Assembly (NCBI GenBank): GCA_036936605.1
Contig: JAUPFV010000005.1
Location: 8,828,589-8,892,588, forward strand
DNA: 64,000 nt
DNA from: Limnanthes douglasii subsp. nivea
Lineage: Eukaryota; Streptophyta; Magnoliopsida; Brassicales; Limnanthaceae
Direction: 5' to 3'
Numbering within the stretch: position 1 is the stretch's first letter; each line of letters opens with the position of its first letter. The notes under the pieces are model-generated. The model did no database searches and had not been told where the DNA came from. It saw only the letters and a program-made list of their open reading frames with translations. The translations under genes and the position numbers were made by a program. Below, piece after piece: positions 61,001-64,000 of this stretch.

Positions 61001-63371
61001 ACAAGTCTTTGCCGCTAACATCTTTGATGAGGCACTGCTTATTCTCAAACAATACTTTGTAGCCTTTATCAAGCAATTGACCAACACTTAACAGATTTTG
61101 ATCAATTTTCGGTACAAATAAAACATCTGAAATAAACTTTGTACCTCTATAGCTCGTTATAGCTACTGTAACTTTTCCCTTGACTTCTAGGTGTTCACCG
61201 TTTTCGATCCTCAGTCTCTTGACTTCGGTATCTTTTAATTCTTCAAAGAGTTCTTTATCATATGTCATATGATTTGTGCACCCACTGTCTATCAACCAGC
61301 TTTCACTGGATTCTCTGCCTCAAAAACAAGTGACCACAAACAATTGATCTTCTTCTTCTTGATCAGCTACACGTGCATCTGCTTCCTCAATCTGCTTCTG
61401 ACCCTTTACTTTACAAATTGCAGCTTCATGTCCAACTTGATTACATTTGGAGCATTTAGCATCAGGTCTCCTCCAACATCTGTGTGGTGGATGACCTTTA
61501 ATTTTACAATGACGGCAAGGCGGGTAGGATTTTCTAGCATCTGCTTCTTTTCTTTTCTGAAAATTGTTAGATGAATCTCCATTCTTCCAGTGATTTTTGA
61601 AGTTTGTTTTTTTATACCTGTTGCTGTCTTCATGCTTTACAGGTAAGGCACCTTCAATTACTTCTTCTTGCCTCATAGACCTTCTCTGCTCTTGTGCTTG
61701 CAAGGCATTTAAGAGCTCTGTAAGGGAGATATTTGACATATCTTTGGTGTTCTCCAAAGTAGTAATGGTGGCTTCGAACCTCTCTGGAACAGTCACCAAT
61801 ATTTTTTCGACAATCCTGGAGTCTGTTAACTCAGACCCAAGCAATCTCACCTTGTTGGCAATGTTGAGAAGTCTGTCAGAGTACTGCTTCACGCACTCAG
61901 ACTCCTTCATCTTCTGCAACTCAAAATCCCTAATTAAATTAAGGACCTTCATTCCACGAATCCTTTCATCTCCTTCGTACTCAGCCTTGAGGTAATCCCA
62001 AATTTCTTTGGCTGTTTTGAGGGACATAATTCGTGTGAAAATCATTTGAGATACTGCTGCAAATAGACAAGCTTTTGCCTTTGATTTTCTCGTCTTCTTT
62101 TCCTTATGTGCTTTGATTTGTGCCATGGTAGGATTTGCTGGAAGTTGAGGGATTTCGTAATCCTCTTCTACTGCTTCCCAAAGATCTAAAGCTTCCAAGT
62201 AAGTCTCCATACGAACTGCCAACATTTGATAATTGTCTCCATCGAAGACTGGTGGTGCAGCGATTGAAAATTCTCTTTCCATTTTAATCTCACAAGTCCC
62301 TTAAGAAGAGGGCTCTGATACCACTGTGTTAGTGCAGAAGACAAAGGTTAATGGTGAGAGTAAATGAAAATGAGAGAAACAGAGGAGTTAATGGAATGTG
62401 AAAAGAAAAGGACTTAATTCATTCAATAGAAATGCTTGTTTAAATACATATAAAGGTCACTAACACACGTTAAGTGACTGACACAAGTAAAAAAAAAAGA
62501 TATAAGTAAAGTAAAGCTGCAGAGGACAACCAAAAGACACAAAATGTTAACATAAAATAATAGCTTCTAAATAATTCTAACAGTAAGTGACTATCTATAT
62601 TATCTCCCTCAAATTCCATTGCTTTATTGTTTTTTTTCTGTGTATGAATATAAATGAAGGAACTTTTCGTAAAATTTTAATCACAGAGAATTCCTAAGAA
62701 GTGTTTGGCCAAGTTAGGAGATGTATTGCCCAAGATGGTTGAGCTTAAAGTCCCAAATGGAGATGTCTGGAAAGTAGAGTACAGAAAGGATGATCATAAC
62801 TTTTGGATGCCTAGAGGGTGGAAACGTTTTGCTCATCTCTACTCTATAAAGCATCCCTACTGTTTAGTTTTTAAGTATGATGGGCAAAAGGGTTTCGATC
62901 TAAACATACTCTACAGAAACATACGCGACCAGACCGCCTTCGAGATTGAGTATCCTCCGATCTCTGAGGAACTTGATTCGTTTTCTAAGGAAAATGTTGG
63001 AGAATCTTATGATGTTATGTCAACTGAAAGTTTAGAAGATGTTAGACCAAATAAGAAAACACTAGTGTCACAAGAGTTTTTGGCCAACAAAGATCATAAA
63101 AAGTCAGTGGTGGAAGAAGAAATAGGTGAGAACCGACATTTATCTTTTCGTTAGTTACTAATATGTTGTATATTATGTACGATTCATTTGCGGTAATCTT
63201 TCTACAGGGAGTTCGAAGGAAATTCAAAAGAAGGATTCTGCTATTGTGGCTCGGCAAGGGGATGGCGACGAGGAACTCATAGCGCTTCATAAAGCAGCAA
63301 CTTTTGAGCCTGAAAATCCATTCTTTGTGGTTTTCATGGGTGCATCGATGGTCCATAACCCTTGTCGAATG
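57956..63371 (+). CDS. REM-type B3-domain transcription factor gene, interrupted by a Copia element in intron 1 (3' end outside window or lost)
   Basis: Nuclear DNA-binding protein family (Reproductive Meristem B3). Exon 1 is 57,956-58,063, exon 2 62,687-63,125, exon 3 63,208-63,371. Exon 1 starts in a good plant context (TTCATGGCT) and encodes 36 residues ending FFTVIFEPPVPDQLL. Exon 2 resumes in phase with RIPKKCLAKLGDVLP and completes one B3 domain (VWKVEYRKDD, GWKRFAHLYSI, LVFKYDG), followed by an acidic linker. Exon 3 starts a second B3 domain (NPFFVVFMGAS). All junctions are GT-AG; exon 1 ends in phase 0. The visible coding sequence has no nonsense codon. The end of domain 2 is missing: a second Copia starts at 63,519. 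Whether the gene still makes a full protein is unknown. Confidence 0.8.
58064..58068. repeat. Target-site duplication GTAAG (left copy) and splice donor
   Basis: GTAAG between exon 1 and the 3' LTR, identical to 62,583-62,587. It is both the 5' splice site of the B3 gene and the Copia target duplicate. Confidence 0.93.
58069..58323 (-). repeat. Copia III 3' LTR
   Basis: 255 bp, TGTTAGTGCAGAAGAC to TAATTCTAACA on the plus strand, with TG...CA ends. Confidence 0.95.
58324..58338 (-). other. Copia III polypurine tract
   Basis: CTCCTCCTTGTTTAG on the plus strand gives a purine run AAGGAGGAG next to the 3' LTR on the minus strand. It overlaps the last codon of the polyprotein frame. Confidence 0.8.
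58335..59642 (-). pseudogene. Copia III reverse transcriptase and RNase H
   Basis: 435 codons open. Reverse transcriptase: VFQLDVKSAFLNGDLQEEIF, LYGLKQAPRAWY and the intact catalytic YVDDLLITG (about residue 117). RNase H: FSDSDWGGSIDDMKSTSGY, TVAQSTAEAEFIAA, LVDNQAAIAISNNPVFHGKT and DIFTKPLPLSKFEDLRKR. Length and order match the Copia family. Its frame continues upstream across the TAA near 59,643 and the TAG at 59,721, so as part of one polyprotein it is cut off by nonsense codons. Confidence 0.93.
59721..61295 (-). pseudogene. Copia III protease and integrase
   Basis: 524 codons open. The open-frame start is just after the protease opening. DSG is in MIDSGCTNHMT, preceded upstream of this start by in-frame ESWL. 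Pre-integrase EIWHKRLGHFHHRGL, zinc-binding CQACNFGKQHRKPF, then the D,D,E integrase residues in LVHTDLCGP, IRSDNGGEYTS and NGVSERRNRF, and finally LRIFGCLCF and ILIGYNSISKAYKIF. It ends at TAG 59,721-59,723, where Copia proteins usually have a tryptophan at the start of reverse transcriptase. Confidence 0.93.
61320..62282 (-). pseudogene. Copia III gag (UBN2 type) with two zinc knuckles
   Basis: 320 codons from ATG 62,282. Residues 1-220 are a Copia gag capsid region (opening MEREFSIAAPPVFDGDNYQM; later KEIWDYLKAEYEGDERIRGM). Two CCHC knuckles follow: CRHCKIKGHPPHRC and CSKCNQVGHEAAIC, both with C-x2-C-x4-H-x4-C spacing. It ends at TGA 61,320-61,322, in the same frame as the protease, so the gag-only product could still be made while pol is cut off. 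Confidence 0.92.
62311..62323 (-). other. Copia III primer-binding site
   Basis: GGCTCTGATACCA on the plus strand (TGGTATCAGAGCC on the minus strand), complementary to initiator tRNA-Met. It is three bases from the 5' LTR, as usual for plant Copia. Confidence 0.93.
62327..62582 (-). repeat. Copia III 5' LTR with candidate promoter
   Basis: 256 bp, nearly identical to 58,069-58,323. On the minus strand, CTTTATATGTATTTAAAC at about 62,438-62,455 is a plausible TATA region, with transcription running left into gag. Confidence 0.93.
62583..62587. repeat. Target-site duplication GTAAG (right copy), duplicated splice donor
   Basis: Followed by TGACTATC, giving a second full GTAAGTGA donor inside the enlarged intron. 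This was the original donor context before insertion. Confidence 0.92.
62687..63125 (+). CDS. B3 gene exon 2
   Basis: 439 bp. Acceptor TTTTAATCACAG ends at 62,686. It encodes the remainder of B3 domain 1 and a linker rich in Glu, Ser and Lys (SVVEEEI at its end). The donor is GTGAGA at 63,126. If that donor is skipped, the frame reads on to TAG at 63,154. Confidence 0.82.
63208..63371 (+). CDS. B3 gene exon 3 (second B3 domain start)
   Basis: Acceptor TCTTTCTACAG ends at 63,207. Encodes SSKEIQKKDS and then AATFEPENPFFVVFMGASMV, the usual opening of a second REM B3 domain. A candidate donor GTAAAAC follows at 63,372; otherwise the frame stops at TAA 63,387. The continuation would lie beyond the right-hand Copia. 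Confidence 0.7.
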
Positions 63372-63502
63372 GTAAAACTAATAGCTTAAAACATATTAAC
63401 TATCATAAAATTTCAATCCATTTCACGATATTTTAGAGTTTAATAGATTTATATGTGCGTAATATATGTTATGGGTGCATCAATGGTCCATCACCCTTGT
63501 CC
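63338..63502 (+). repeat. Local duplication of B3 domain-2 coding segment
   Basis: ATGGGTGCATCGATGGTCCATAACCCTTGTC at the end of exon 3 (from about 63,340) recurs with two changes from about 63,471, 131 bp later, followed by different DNA (CTTGGAATC). The second copy lies after the exon 3 donor and just before the Copia LTR. Confidence 0.85.
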
Positions 63503-63518
63503 TTGGAATCTAAGAGTT

Positions 63519-63778
63519 TGTTAGTACTGAATTATATAAAAGAAAGAAATAGATGATTACTTGAGTAAACTTCAACTGGGATTGTCATTAAACGGAATGA
63601 AAATACAATGCATAAATAGAAACTGATAACAACTGCTATCCCTACAAACTAGCAGCACGACCTGGGAGTTTCCTACTAACTTGCAACTACTCCTAATCAC
63701 CACAACGTACATGTTGAATTATACAAAATGCAATACTTAAAATAAATATAACAAAACATGTTTAGATAAATCCCAACA
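63519..63778 (-). repeat. Copia element IV 3' LTR
   Basis: 260 bp with TG...CA ends (TGTTAGTACTGAATT to AAATCCCAACA on the plus strand). Its sequence differs from the element III LTR, so this is a separate family. The other LTR is outside the window. Confidence 0.88.
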
Positions 63779-63779
63779 T

Positions 63780-63792
63780 GCTCCCCCTTAAT
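63780..63792 (-). other. Copia IV polypurine tract
   Basis: GCTCCCCCTTAAT on the plus strand; AAGGGGGAGC on the minus strand, directly before the LTR. Confidence 0.85.
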
Positions 63793-64000
63793 CTAAACAT
63801 GTTCCAGATTCTTGACTCCAAGCAGGCTTCTCATCTTTTCAAACTTGACTGTTGACAAAGCTTTAGTTAGAATGTCTGCACGCTGTTCACTAGTATTGAC
63901 ATGCTTAATCACGATTAATCCCTGTTCAACGCAATCTCGAATGAAGTGGTATCGCAAGTCAATATGTTTACTTCTTCCATGAAAGACGGGATTCTTTGCT
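63793..64000 (-). CDS. Copia IV RNase H C-terminus (cut by window end)
   Basis: Minus-strand frame entering from the right edge: AKNPVFHGRSKHIDLRYHF, then ADILTKALSTVKFEKMRSLL, stopping at TAG 63,793-63,795. This is the last part of Copia RNase H. It is open over all 69 visible codons, so this copy may be better preserved than element II. Gag, integrase and reverse transcriptase would lie further right. Confidence 0.88.
   Translation of the reverse strand, partial: AKNPVFHGRSKHIDLRYHFIRDCVEQGLIVIKHVNTSEQRADILTKALSTVKFEKMRSLLGVKNLEHV

Larger units (their letters stand above)
58069..62582 (-). mobile_element. Copia element III, young near-complete copy in the B3 gene intron
   Basis: 4,514 bp, antisense to its host gene. 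LTRs 58,069-58,323 and 62,327-62,582 differ at about five substitutions and one length change by eye. GTAAG target duplicates lie on both sides. Primer site, purine tract and complete gag-pol order are present. The whole polyprotein region (62,282 down to 58,335) stays in one reading frame, interrupted only by three nonsense codons: TGA at 61,320-61,322, TAG at 59,721-59,723 and TAA near 59,643-59,645. No frameshift was seen. It is probably non-autonomous now, but LTRs and priming sites look intact. Confidence 0.95.

Noticed and set aside
59674..61995. Several plus-strand open stretches (59,674-59,886, 60,312-60,575, 61,269-61,574, 61,597-61,995) and a second minus-strand frame at 60,683-60,922.
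   Set aside because: All are shadows of the Copia III polyprotein, whose motifs read in one minus-strand frame.
63042..63356. A 104-codon minus-strand stretch.
   Set aside because: Antisense to exons 2 and 3 of the B3 gene and without recognisable motif.

Overview
The window is nuclear DNA of a flowering plant, probably a dicot and plausibly Brassicaceae. It is very AT-rich. It holds Copia and Gypsy LTR-retrotransposon remains with tRNA-Met primer sites, an Emigrant/Lemi1-like pogo element, a REM-type B3 transcription-factor gene with GT-AG introns, and relics of plant RBR (RING-IBR-RING) ubiquitin-ligase genes. No prokaryotic features, rRNA, tRNA or CRISPR were seen.

Region 1 (1-41,410) is a gene-derived macrosatellite. 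A unit of about 4.14 kb repeats head to tail: eight complete units lie between 4,006 and 37,153, flanked by partial units at 1-4,005 and 37,154-38,985. Each unit is composite. It contains three diverged monomers, A (about 1.16 kb), B (about 1.6 kb) and C (about 1.37 kb), which share the same upstream sequence followed by broken RBR coding sequence. A has an internal deletion. B has lost most of its RBR sequence to a roughly 0.9-kb piece of unrelated DNA. C is nearly full length but full of stops. At the right edge come a B-type monomer without the foreign insert and then two older monomers (D, E); E keeps the best RING1-IBR sequence. The array continues beyond the left end of the window.

Region 2 (41.4-52.6 kb) is a graveyard of mobile elements: a three-copy 0.3-kb repeat, a Gypsy (Athila-like) gag relic, a 0.46-kb foldback element, a plus-strand Copia relic abutting a minus-strand Copia relic, and a pogo/Emigrant-like element that splits the minus-strand Copia.

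Region 3 (52.6-57.2 kb) is an older minus-strand Copia with short diverged LTRs, no recognisable gag and many frame breaks.

Region 4 (57.9-64 kb) is a REM-type B3 gene on the plus strand. A young 4.5-kb minus-strand Copia sits in its first intron, exactly at the 5' splice site. The element has near-identical LTRs, a perfect 5-bp target duplication GTAAG, and three in-frame nonsense codons. A second Copia enters the 3' part of the gene and runs off the right end of the window, so the end of the B3 gene is not visible.

Nothing in the first 57.9 kb looks like a functional protein gene. The only candidate cellular gene is the transposon-laden B3 gene. All identifications come from reading translations and motifs by eye; no database search was possible.
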